Below are positions 10,706-21,113 of a stretch of DNA of 56,570 bases, piece by piece (positions within the stretch are counted from its first letter, which is position 1; each line of letters starts with the position of its first letter). The position numbers and the translations under genes are program-made. The stretch lies in the NCBI GenBank assembly GCA_900095095.1, contig FMBT01000548.1, forward strand, positions 1 through 56,570, in the 5' to 3' direction. The notes beneath the pieces were generated by a model that worked only from the letters and a program-made list of their open reading frames with translations, was not told where the DNA came from and made no database searches. This DNA comes from Fragilariopsis cylindrus CCMP1102 (Eukaryota > Bacillariophyta > Bacillariophyceae > Bacillariales > Bacillariaceae).

Positions 10706-11580
10706 ATGATGGATCTAACAGTGATATGCCCTTTTGAGAAGCAACTGCGTGCGCCACCACCACAATATCATTTGGAAAGTAGTAGAGGAAATGTGAAAGA
10801 ACGTCTTACTAACCACACCCTGCAATCATACTTTGGAGGCAGGCAATTACAAGACTATGGCGTCCTATCCCAACTTGGAACAGGGATCTCCGTGGTTGAC
10901 AACAAGAATGAAATCCCCACTGTTGGATCTCTCGTAAATCGAAAGCGAGGAAAGCGCAGACAGAAGGGATCCAAAGCTATCGCGCCACTACAACTGGTTG
11001 GAATGGATATTGGGTACGGAGATGGAAATTCCCTGGAGTTACAAATACGCTCTGGTCCTTGTGGACAAATGCACTACTAATTCATTCGTATATGGAATGC
11101 ATGGTGCATCAGGTGCGGACGTGGCTGAAGCTCTATGGAAATTCTTTATAGATGCCGGTGGATTTCCTGAAACTATTCAATGCGATTTGATCCTAAATTG
11201 ATTGGAGGAAAGGCTATTGCACCTCCTCCAGTCGGCAGCGGTTGTCGTGTTTGCGCTGCTCCACCGGGACGGCAGGACAAGAACGGTTTAGTTGAACGCA
11301 GATGGTCCTTGCTCACATCAATGGCAAGATCATTTCTTGCCGAAGCCAAGCTACCAAAGAAATTCTGGTACTGGGCTATTAGAGAAGCTTGTGTCCGATT
11401 AAACGTTCTACCAATCATTTTCAAATTCAGACAGTAGTGCTGCAGAATTCCTCACCACGCCACATGAAGCCTTTTACGGAGAGAAACCAGACTATCGAGT
11501 CCTATTTCCTTTCGGATGCATCGGTGCATTTAGGAGGGTCAGGGGATAGCAACAGAGACCGTACCAAATTTTGAATCACA
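10706..11580 (+). pseudogene. Retrotransposon integrase, frame-broken
   Basis: DDE integrase core read across two or three frames. The first Asp lies in VGMDIGYGDG near 11000, the second in the QCDFDPK-like step near 11180, and the Glu in NGLVERRW near 11290. The following segment, KKFWYWAIREACVRLN, is a standard copia integrase hallmark. A C-terminal part (YGEKPDYRVLFPFGC) runs on in a shifted frame near 11470. It would insert the element cDNA and generate the 5-bp duplication. Breaks occur near 11030, 11190 and 11430. Confidence 0.85.
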
Positions 11581-11736
11581 AGGGCTACTGGGAATTGCCC
11601 TAGGCCGAAGTGAATTCACGAACGGAATGGTATTTTACAATCCAACTATGGATAGTTTCTGTACATCAGCAGACTACATTCTAGACAAAAGACGCCTGGT
11701 CGGAGAGGTATTTCCCAATCTACAGTATGATGGGGA

Positions 11737-12400
11737 TTGACGACATCTGTGATATCGAACAGTAGTAGTCCTACTAAATTCGATATACATGAAAAGGTTT
11801 ACATTCAATGTCAAAGATCATACGATATATTGGAAGCAACTGTGGTGACACCACCAACATCCAAGAGCAATTACTACACAGTCAAGCTTGACGACAGTAG
11901 TAACTTGGACGTGCAACAAGAGCACATGTTTACTGGAGCACAACATTCCGGCATCAGGGAAGCCATCACTGGCGTTAGATTTCCTTCGACCAAAATGGTT
12001 GAAGCAGGATCAACCGGTGACCATGCTACTCGAAGATGTATATAGGCAAGGATACTTATCTATTGGAACTCGTAATACATGGGAGTTTGTGACAAGAGAT
12101 AGGGAAGGGAAGATTATTATGTCCGCCGATATCGAGACATAGCATACTCCTGGAAGCATCGACTGCAAGAAAACACCTTTGATATTGGATGGCAAGATGA
12201 TATAGCAAGACGAGTAGTGGTTGGGGACGGCATGTCTCTGCTGCCCATTTACACAACCCACTTGCGCCAGCCAATCTTAAGAAAGCTTTGCATGAATCAA
12301 ACAAAGATAATAAGATATGGAAGGATGCATACAATGAAGAATACAGTGGGTTTAAAACGATTAGATACGTTCACGGAAATAAATGAGAAAGATTATCAAA
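11737..12400 (+). pseudogene. Retrotransposon integrase-RT connector, frame-broken
   Basis: Open stretches with DIHEKVYIQC and SNYYTVKLDD resemble the small beta-rich domain after the copia integrase core. The rest of the segment to 12400 is in alternating frames, with weak support for any single product. Confidence 0.5.
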
Positions 12401-13994
12401 AACCTGCTTAAAGAACATGGTAAAGATATTGAAGCCATTCCAACTATGAACCTCTTCACTGTGAAGAAGGACAAGGAGGGAAACCCGGTCCGTGCCAAGT
12501 CAAGAATTGTCGTCTTAGGAAATCATGAAAATAGAGTGTGGACTAGAGAAGACAGATACGCACCCGTATTGAGCTCTTCAGCTGCAAGATTACTCGTGTC
12601 CATGGCCGTCGATGATGGATGCTATCTGAAGCAAGGTGATTGTAAGAATGCTTTCTGTCAACCTGAACTGCCAGACGATGAACTTTGTATAGTCAGACCT
12701 CCTATCGGATGCCCTAACACCAAGAAGGAACCTACTGGAAATTAAACAAGACATTATATGGACTATCGAGATCAGCTCATCATTGGTACACATTGATGGA
12801 TAACTTGCTAAAAGACATTGGTTTTGAATCAATGGGTCAAGACCGATGTGTCTACAAATGCACCCCAATTCCTGGAAAACCTCCAATATGCTTGGGACTA
12901 TATGTAGATGACTTTGTATTTTACTCCAAATCGGAAGAAGTGGAAGAATGGTTTGAACAACAATTGAAGTCCAAGGTCAAGGTTGATTTCATGGGTACAG
13001 TCTCATGGTTTTTAGGACAAGCTTACGAATGGCATAGATTCGACGATGGAAGAGTGACATGTCATATATCACAACAAGCCTTCATAGATCAAATGCTGGA
13101 AAAGCACAAACTAACTGATTGCAAGCCAAGTAGAACACCATATCGATCGGGTTTAGTGATTGATAGAGTGAATCGCGATGAAGTGGATCCATGTGACAAA
13201 GAAGAACTGGTGAACGCTTACCAATCTATCATGGGAGGACTGACCTGGCTGTCAATCAACACTCGACCTGACATATGTACTGCTACGAAATTGCTTGGGC
13301 AATTTTGTAGTAATCCATCATACGGTCATTTTCAATCTGCAAAATATGTACTCCGATACTTGAGCCACACCTCCTCCCATGGAATATGGTTCACACAAGG
13401 AGACAATGTGCTAGAGGGAAATGTGGGACTGCCAGAGATATTTGAAGATGAGAAGACAATCACTTTCACAGACTCGAATTGGGGATCGCAAGATGCATCA
13501 CAACCCAGAGAAAATGAAAAGCGAATAGTTACTGCAGAAGAAATGAAGTCCATTCAAGGATATTACATCACCAGAATGGGGGGTCCCATATGCTGGGGGG
13601 TATATCGCGAGAAGAGACTGAGTGGAAGTTCTTGCATTGCAGAGATCAAAGCTATGCATGAAGGTGTCAAGGAGATTCAATATCTCAGGCATCTCATGAG
13701 ACAGCTGGGTTTGAGTGATGTGAATAATCCTACTCCAGTACTGAATGACAACAAGGGAAGTGTTGACTGGGTTGAAAGTGGTTGTAAAGCTACAAAGAAA
13801 CTAAGACATGAAACATAAGCGAATTGAGCATTGCAGAAGGAAGATTGAATGGAGAGGTCAATATTGCCTGGATCCCAGGAAAGACCAATCCGGCTGATAT
13901 CTTTACCAAGGAAGACAAAGATGTAGGACACTTCGAAGGACTACGGAACCTCATGGTTAAACCCCGTGAGAGCGTTCGGAACCTTTGCAAATAA
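12383..13994 (+). pseudogene. Retrotransposon reverse transcriptase and RNase H, frame-broken
   Basis: The fingers and palm begin around 12450 (MNLFTVKKDK; AKSRIVVLGN; YAPVLSS; GDCKNAFCQ). After a break near 12745 the palm resumes, with the polymerase motif YVDD at about 12901. RNase H follows with its Asp in TFTDSNWG, Glu in CIAEIKAM and Asp in NDNKGSVDW. A last break near 13815 separates the C-terminal AWIPGKTNPADIFTK segment, which ends at TAA 13992-13994. Together these copy the genomic RNA into cDNA. At least two one-base shifts are required, so the copy as printed cannot make an intact enzyme. Confidence 0.9.
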
Positions 13995-14035
13995 GATATA
14001 TATATTAGTTGGTATAAACCTATTAGTACACCTAT

Positions 14036-14041
14036 GGGGGG
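14036..14041 (+). other. Short polypurine tract (G6) abutting the 3' LTR
   Basis: Six G residues lie directly before the TGCTA of the 3' LTR, the position of the plus-strand primer in LTR elements. It is short for a polypurine tract. Confidence 0.6.
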
Positions 14042-14317
14042 TGCTAGAAGGAACGGTATAGCAATAGATTGAGTCGTATGAGTCGTCTCGCGGATTTCCA
14101 ATCATGGATAAGATGACATGGCGCACCTCTCTAGAATGAATGGATAGGAGAGCCCTATATTTGATATAGGCGACACCTGTTCAGAATGGGTAGATAACCC
14201 ATTTATCTGGTGGTGTGAGGCATGAGAGGCGAAAGATGTGCACTTACTTTAGCTATCATAACTTTAAGATTTACGATTTACCAACTACTACGCTTAGTAT
14301 TTTGTATATTATTAGCA
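14042..14317 (+). repeat. 3' LTR
   Basis: 276 bp, and no mismatch was found against 7314-7589 on reading both through. Confidence 0.95.
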
Positions 14318-14322
14318 ACAGC
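14318..14322 (+). other. Target-site duplication, right copy (ACAGC)
   Basis: Exact repeat of 7309-7313 immediately after the 3' LTR. Confidence 0.9.
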
Positions 14323-14684
14323 CATGCTGATATTATTTTTTGTTACACGTCATGCTCGTAAAACGGGCATAATAGATTAAAGCGTTTAAAATGCAGTACT
14401 AATTTATTACCGTGTGATATTAGAATTAATATGAGACAGCTACCGTGAATGAAGACTGCATCCACACATCCACACTGTTCATTGGCTGCGTATGTGTATG
14501 TATGATGGGTCAGTCTCTTCTTGCTTTTTGTCACCGTGTGCATCAAAATACAACAACAAAATCAGAAAGGAGTGGTGGTCTACTGTCCAGCAAAGAGGTG
14601 TGTTACTGTAATACTTATTGTGCTTCTTTTATGGAGTCCGATTATACAATGTGACCACACATCATAATGCCAATGTTTATGTGA

Positions 14685-14723
14685 CCCCCCCCCCCCCCCC
14701 ACCACACACACACACACACACAC
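14685..14723 (+). repeat. C16 homopolymer followed by (CA)n
   Basis: Sixteen consecutive C residues at 14685-14700, then about ten CA units. This is a site where length errors are likely in any read type. Confidence 0.95.
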
Positions 14724-14960
14724 ATATATCATGTACATAGTTGACATTATTGGTTCCACAAATAGATAGAGCTGTACCATCATCTTTACAACCATACATA
14801 AAATAGTAGACATCCAATATGCTACTACAGCCTTGATATAATTATGCACTAGGAAGGATTTTAAAAATAATAATAATAGCAGTAGAATTCATTCCATCAC
14901 TATCTGATGTATGTATGTGAACAACACTGGTGGTTTGCTTGCAGCAGATAATTCATTAGC

Positions 14961-14985
14961 GCAGCAGCAGCAGCAGCAGCAGCAG
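14961..14985 (+). repeat. (GCA)8 microsatellite
   Basis: Eight perfect GCA/CAG units in non-coding DNA, next to one copy of the dispersed module. Confidence 0.95.
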
Positions 14986-16109
14986 TGTTACAAGCAGCAG
15001 CCAATTATGTGTGGAAACAGAAAATCAAGGAAGTGGTATACCTAAAGAATAGAGAGGCAAATCAACCCACATTACCATAGAGGAGTTATAGGGAGGTTCA
15101 ATGACTCACTAACTATGATGGCAATTGTACACAGTAGACTAAGTTTCTTCCTTTAATTCTGTAAGATTATTGGTTGAGAGAGACAATAATAAGCTGTATC
15201 TATATATTTGAGCTATTGGAGGTGGGAAAGCAGATGATTGATGACAGATTTGGAGATGAACCTAAGTAATAAATAAATGTAGAATAAATTTGGCGGGTAG
15301 GTTGTTGACTTTCTGTCTTTCTAAGACATTAAGGAGCAAAGCTGCAGCTATTAAATAATAAGTTATATATGAGCTATTGTCAGATCCATATATATCTTAC
15401 ATTGTTGTTGTTGTGGTGGTAAAGTAAAGGCAAGCAGTAAGTTGTTGTGTTGTTGTTGTTGTGATGGTGGTATAATATAATATATCATGGTGCTGCAATT
15501 GATTACTACTAATTTACTGCACTTGTTTGGACCATTTCAAACCCAACTATAGAAACACACCTTATCAAGGCATTAGTTACTCCATTGCTGCAGGCAATAT
15601 TGTAAATGGTAATCTAATTCAGCTATCTGTTGCACTTCCAATTTGTTGGCACTCCACTATTACATATATTATAGCAAGCTTGAATATTTGGTGGTGGTAT
15701 AAATTAAAAATAATGTACCCATTGTAGGTGTAGTCACTCACTGCAGCACTGCAGACAAGAGGAACATACAGGGTGAGATTGCCTGCCTGTGACATTTTGT
15801 TGTGTAAGATTTTTGATCCATGGCAATAACATTACATGTGGAATCAAAAATTAGTTAGATCTCACAACACAGGAAATAGTTATTAGTTCATCGTGTACTT
15901 GTATTACTAGTTAACCCACTCCTACCAATCTAACAATATGGAGGTGCAAATACATAACTTTGTCAGGTGACAGAGAGATTCTACCTAGCAGAATTCCATT
16001 AAAATATTCTAGGTCAGACAGAAACTCAGGATTCGAAAGGAAATACACAAGCCTCCCTCTCTTAGTGATTGGTAGATAATACTACAGTAATATCAGTTAG
16101 TAGTAGTAG

Positions 16110-16415
16110 TTAAATTTGGTCCATCACTGGTGTAGTAAGTTATATGAACAACCAACTGGTCTGCTACTATTACTGGGTCATCTATCAGCAACCAATAATG
16201 TGTGGAAATCAAGGAAGTGGTAAAGAATAAGTATGCAAATACCACCAACTAGTAGGTCTTCATACATTAATTTATGAAGGATTTGTTAGTTAAATTTGGT
16301 CATTCACTGGTGTATATGAACAACTAACTGGTCTGCTACTGGGTTCATCTATCATCAGCAACCAAGAATCAAGGTAAGTGGTAAAGATTTAGCATGCAAA
16401 GACCACCAACTTGCC
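16110..16415 (+). repeat. Tandem duplication of the dispersed module, about 178-bp offset
   Basis: Two copies at 16110-16262 and 16289-16415 share GTTAAATTTGGTC, CACTGGTGTA, ACTGGTCTGCTACT, TCAGCAACCAA, ATCAAGG-AAGTGGTAAAGA and CCACCAACT in order. A third version lies near 14990-15075 and a fourth near 54845-54920. Confidence 0.75.
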
Positions 16416-16896
16416 ATCACAGTCACACTACATGTTGAACACACACACACACACACACAAATACTAGACATGCATCTTATGCTGTGGAAAAGTGGCATGC
16501 AGTAAGTGGCATGCAAATAATGGTTGTAGTCGACCATCATCGTATATCTATTATATCTAAAATAGCTGATGGCCCAAAAAGGAACTACATAACACCCAGA
16601 ATGCAAGATATTACTAGCATGTTCTATGTACACTACTTACTATGACAAAAACTCTCATTCAAACCCCTCCTAGCATGTATGAAGTCCCAATCAGATGGTA
16701 TAATCTGAGCTTAATGGAACGGACTTTGGGGCGCTAGGTATGTGTTCTTCACACTGGAAGGTAGTAAAGGGTGTGACGCAGCCTAGGACATAGGAAATTG
16801 GCCGATTTGGGGGGGGTATGTGACCTAGTACACGGTCAAAAAGATGAATTATCCCAAAGAAAGCATATGGGATTGACCATAATATACACCAACTCA

Positions 16897-17240
16897 AATG
16901 TTTTTGCAACGTGTGCATTTTGGGCCATTCTATTTTTCCCCGCCCCACCACACCACCAATATGGCAAATATTCCAGGTGTTGTTGAGGTGTATTTTGACC
17001 ATATACATACATGGAAGGTATCTGGATGTTCAAGCCATGGATGCCTAGGGACTCAGCACACCTGGTATAGGCGCAGTAGTAGCATCTCAAATACTTTTAT
17101 TGCAATGTGTGCATTTTGGGCTATTTTATGTCTATTCTATTTTTTCCTCCCCACCACACCACCAATATGGCAAATATTCCAATTATTGTTAGTCTATATT
17201 GACCATATGTATATATGGAAGGTATCTGAGTGTTCAAACA
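16897..17240 (+). repeat. Two tandem copies of a 196-bp unit
   Basis: Units starting at 16906 and 17102 share TGTGCATTTTGGGC, CCACACCACCAATATGGCAA, ATATTCCA, TTGACCATAT and TGGAAGGTATCTG. Copy 2 has a small internal insertion offset by losses elsewhere. Confidence 0.8.
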
Positions 17241-17559
17241 ACAGTCCTATTTCTTTTTTTCATGTTGTTGCAGCCTATTTCTGAATGGTACTTTTGGGCA
17301 TGGAAATATGACATGTTGGCCAAAATGCAATGTTTGTGTTCTGGAGGCAAGAATAAGGTATGTATGAGGGATCATGACCCTTGGTTCATCCCCTATGGGT
17401 ATGAGATGGATGCCTTGGTGGTATTTTGATGCATCATGCTGGTTCTAGAACCTAAGGAGAAGTCAATAATTTTACTATCCAAAGTTGTTTAATATTCTAA
17501 TAACCAAACTCCTGTGGGATAAAAATGATACCAATCAGAATTACTTTAGTCAAGTGATG

Positions 17560-18440
17560 ATGAGCCACCAGGGATGGTAGGAGGGAAACACAATGTTCCA
17601 GTACACTATGTGAATGTTTGTGCACCCGACCCATCTGGTGTTGTCCTCTGTAACCTTTTCAAATGAGATATTTTGTTGTTCATTATTTCTGATCCAAAAT
17701 CAGGTTGTTTGTGTGCCTGCCATAACAGCATAATGAATTTCGTTCCTCAACCACATGAACAAAAAAGTGGTAGGAGGCAAACACAATGTTCTAGTACACT
17801 ATTTGGATACTGGTACACCCAACCCATCTAGTGTTGCTCTCTGCAACCCTTTCAAATAAGATATATTGTGGTTCATTTTGATTGAAAATCATTTTGTTTG
17901 TTGTGTGCCTGCCATCGCAGAGGATTGTAATTTATTCAACAACCACAGGAACAAAAAAGTGGTAGGAGGCAACTACAATGTTCTAGTATACTTTAAGAAG
18001 GCTAGTACATCCGACTCAGAAGGTGTTGTCCTCTGCAACCCTTTCAAATAAGATATATTGTTGCTCATTTTGATTGAAAATCTTGTTATTTATGTGCCTA
18101 CCACATTAGCAAAACGATTTTTTTTCTGCAACCACATGAACAAAAAAGTTGTAAGGGGCAAACACAATGTTCTAGTACACTATTTGGATATTTGTGCACC
18201 TGACCTATCTGGTGTTGTTCTCTGCAACCCTTTCAAATGAGATATTTAGTGGTTCATTTTGATCAAAAATCTTGTTTTATTTGTGTGCCTTCCACAACAG
18301 CAGATTGTAATTTATTCAACAACCACAGAAGCAAAAAAGTGGTAGAGGCAAACACAATGTTCTAGTACACTATGCAGATGCTAGTGCATCTGATCCAGAG
18401 GTGTTGTCCTCTGCAACACTTTCAAATGAGACATTTTGCT
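17560..18440 (+). repeat. Satellite-like array, about 5 units of 189-193 bp (forward orientation)
   Basis: The landmark CTG(C/T)AACC occurs at 17648, 17841, 18033, 18222 and 18411, giving spacings of 193, 192, 189 and 189 bp. Each unit contains AACCACA-GAACAAAAAAGT, a G-rich AGGCAAACACAATGTT segment, CTAGTACACTAT, a GGTGTTGT-CTCTGCAACC block, TTTCAAAT(G/A)AGATAT, and a CATTTTGAT-AAAAAT segment. Small in-frame ORFs inside single units have no other support. The same unit lies in reverse orientation at 55830-56350. Confidence 0.9.
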
Positions 18441-18964
18441 GTGTGTACACATACATTTTAAATCCCTAAAATGTGTGCTGTATTTGAGCCTACATTGTGA
18501 GATACCAGTAGGCTTACAAGACTAAGGAATATAACAGTTCTCCATCCAATATGTCAATTGTAAACTTTATAGCTTAATTTTCCAAAAAAATGACCTTTTT
18601 AGGTGTATATACTTGATGCTAAAGTTGTTCTTATGTAGTAGACTAACAAATACTAGTAAAATTTTGGGCATGATTTAGTTTTTATATTGAGAATTCATTT
18701 TTGGCTATTTCTTCCCAATACATTTTTGTGTCCCCAAATACATTTCATTTTCGGGCCCCCCTCTATGCTAATTTTGGGGGATTGTTAATTACTGTACTGT
18801 ATAAACACTTTTAGGGATTAAAATAATAGATATTGAATGCACGCTTCAATATATTCATACCCAAACAAAGCTACCAGCTATACCGTATGTATCACCGACT
18901 GCGTCCCGAACAAACGAAGTGGTTCCACCTTCCTGCGAGTTGAGTCAAGTCATGTCCAAATTCT

Positions 18965-19535
18965 TCCCATCTGCCTTCTTCAAGTGCAAATCCCGGTAGG
19001 TGCTATGCTGATCCGAGTGCCCTCATTGTCTAATTTTCCTTTCCGCTTCCACCAAGTGCAAGTGCAAGTGCTTGTTTTTCCCCGAGATTATATAATATCA
19101 TCAAGTAGTGCTTCAAACCATCAGCTTCTCCAAAATGCAATGCAATGCAAATATCAGGTGGCAATACTTCTTCCGCCAAGAAGTCCAAGGTATAGATAGC
19201 GAAGATAAGATAACAACATGATCTTTATATTGCTTCCGAATGCAAGTACAAATCCCGGTGAGTGCGAGTGCTGATCCGAATAGAATGCCTCATTAATTCT
19301 CCTTCCCACTCCCACCAAGTGCAAGTGCAAGTGCAAGTTATAGTGCTTTTTTATTTCCAAGTTTATATTATATCACCAAAAAGTGCTTCAAACCCATCTG
19401 CTTCTCCAAAATACGATACAGTGCAATGCAAATATCAGGTGGCATGGCATGCTTCTTCCGCCAAGTCCAAGGTATAGATAGTGAAGAAAAGTTAACAACA
19501 TGATGATCTTTATATTGCTTCCGAAGGATGTAATC
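18965..19535 (+). repeat. Tandem pair, period about 262-277 bp
   Basis: Copies begin near 18965 and 19240. Shared blocks include AAATCCCGGT, GCTGATCCGA, ACCAAGTGCAAGTGCAAGTG, CTTCTCCAAAAT, GCAATGCAAATATCAGGTGG, CTTCTTCCGCCAAG, CCAAGGTATAGATAG, and ATGATCTTTATATTGCTTCC. Internal GCAAGT dodecamer-like runs vary in number. Confidence 0.85.
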
Positions 19536-19690
19536 ACGATCACGATCACCACACACATCATTTTGTTTTTTCTATAGCACCGTCTCCTTCCTTCCCCCTT
19601 TTTCGTTCGAGTATGTATGCCAATAATACATCTACCTCGTCGTCGTTGTCGTCGTCGTACAACTAACTACCCACGCACGTTACTATTTTA

Positions 19691-19855
19691 TTATAATTCA
19701 CTTCTAATATTATTGATATTCAATTTAGGTATTTCAATTTTTGGACATGCATTCATTACAACGTCTAATCCTGAATTTTTTGCTTTTAATGCGGCATCTT
19801 CATTTATAACACCAACTTGCATCCATATACTTTTTATATTGTGATGTTTATCCTT

Positions 19856-19894
<39 letters not shown>

Positions 19895-20305
19895 TACTAT
19901 TACATTATCGTTATTCATTTGAAGAATTTCATCCACGATGGATGGTACAGCTGCACTATTACGAAAGATATCTACCATATCAATATTTGCACATGCAGGG
20001 ATACTTGATAAACTTTCATAAACTTTTTGCCCATGAATTGTTGTTCCTTCTTTTAAACCAGGATTAATTGGTATAACATTATATCCAACATCTAATAAAT
20101 ATTTCATGACATAATTTGATGGACGATTTGATTTTATACTTGCACCAATTAATGCAATTGTTTTTGTATTGCTTAATACTTTACGAATTATCTCTGGATT
20201 ATTCGTCATACTAAAAGCAGTTACTGACGACGACAGCAATGATACGATGACGACGGCAACAACAAAGAATAAAAAGGTACTACTTATGATTGTTGATGGA
20301 TACAT
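19691..20305 (-). CDS. Plastid-targeted CoA-binding domain protein (YccU/CoA_binding_2 type)
   Basis: A 204-residue single-exon protein. Residues 8-30 form a hydrophobic signal peptide ending VTA-F at 28-31, matching the diatom bipartite plastid presequence in which an aromatic residue follows the cleavage site. Residues 40-190 match the Rossmann-like CoA-binding family: IALIGAS at 50-56, RPSNYVMKYL at 61-70, YNVIPINP at 75-82, then a long loop, IWMQVGV near 160 and CPKIE near 187. Family members bind CoA non-catalytically and their role is poorly known. A run of 13 Asp residues (138-150) is inserted between two core strands where bacterial relatives have a short loop. The start at 20305 gives a complete signal peptide. 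Family call firm, plastid location inferred. Confidence 0.85.
19856..19894 (+). repeat. (GTC)13 coding microsatellite (poly-Asp on the minus strand)
   Basis: Thirteen perfect GTC units encode Asp 138-150 of the CoA-binding protein. Pure codon identity implies recent slippage. Confidence 0.95.
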
Positions 20306-21113
20306 TTAGGAGTAATGTGTCAACAGTACTGTAATTAAAAAACAGCTATTCACGAAGTAAGCAGATCAGTTTACGGAATTAAACAACCCAACAACAAAGG
20401 TAGGTAGGTAGGTACGGTAGGTAGGTGACGTCGTTTTTTCAGTTGTACGAAATTGCACTGATAGTATGCGCGTGCGTGTGTGGTTCTTTTTGTTTCTCTT
20501 TTCTTCGGGAGAAGAAAGATTTTATATGAAGCAACCGCCTCGCGCGCACCCATAATTTCTTTTGTATCATCCATCCATACTCCGACAAATTACGCGATCA
20601 AAAACATTTCAATTTGTCGTAAGTAACTCAATCTAAAAAATCGCTTTCGACCGTTTTACTGGTAAGATTCTATCTACCCTCATTATTTTTATTTTGTTGT
20701 ATCTAAGTTGACCGTTAAAGTATCTAACAAACCAAAAAATTATTTATGGCCAACACAAAATTCAATGCTCATTTTTGTTGAAGTAAGTAAATTGGAACTG
20801 TCAGACGATATTTCACACATCATTTTCTTTTCTTACTACCGTTACCGTAGCAATCCAATAGATAACTACTACCGTACGTCTATCTCATCCCGAAAGGAAA
20901 TAGCAGTAGAGGAGACTTTACGGTACTTTTTGACAGAGGTAGGGAATACGTGCAGTACGGTAAGCGCCAGGAAGATAGACACATCACAAAAAAACAAGAC
21001 TGAATCTTGTCAAAAGGAACAGAACTTTTGTCGAGCAAGCAAAACACAAATACTTTTCTTTCATTAATTCGTTGATTTGCATTTGTGTTTGAAGGGACAA
21101 AGTTTGTTCTCTG
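20306..21113. other. Intergenic between divergent genes
   Basis: No coding support. This is the likely shared promoter region of the CoA-binding gene (-) and the four-TM gene (+). It holds a GGTA tandem (20399-20426) and a CAGTACTGTA motif at 20324. Confidence 0.5.

Larger units (their letters stand above)
7314..14317 (+). mobile_element. Full-length Ty1/copia LTR retrotransposon (CoDi-like)
   Basis: A complete element of about 7.0 kb. LTRs of 276 bp at 7314-7589 and 14042-14317 start TGCTA and end TAGCA, and the element is flanked by the 5-bp duplication ACAGC on each side. Internal order on the plus strand is gag, zinc-knuckle-like motif, aspartic protease, integrase, reverse transcriptase, RNase H, which is the Ty1/copia order. 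The two LTRs match at every position I compared, indicating recent insertion. The coding region, however, is broken into more than ten open segments, so this copy is either non-autonomous or carries assembly indels. Base composition is more balanced than that of the host genes around it. Confidence 0.95.
14323..19690. other. Gene-poor block of simple, tandem and dispersed repeats
   Basis: About 5.4 kb with no gene I can support. It holds microsatellites (14685-14723, 14961-14985, 16439-16459), a dispersed module (about 14990, 16110-16415), a pair of 196-bp repeats (16897-17240), a satellite array with a period near 190 bp (17560-18440), and a tandem pair with a period near 270 bp (18965-19535). 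Apparent ORFs here are short and fall across the repeat units. Confidence 0.7.

Noticed and set aside
16898..17284. 128-residue plus-strand frame in the repeat block
   Set aside because: It is made of two copies of the 196-bp repeat and has no signal of selection.
17560..18440. CRISPR-like array
   Set aside because: Units are about 190 bp, fully homologous end to end with no short repeat/spacer pattern, in a eukaryotic context.
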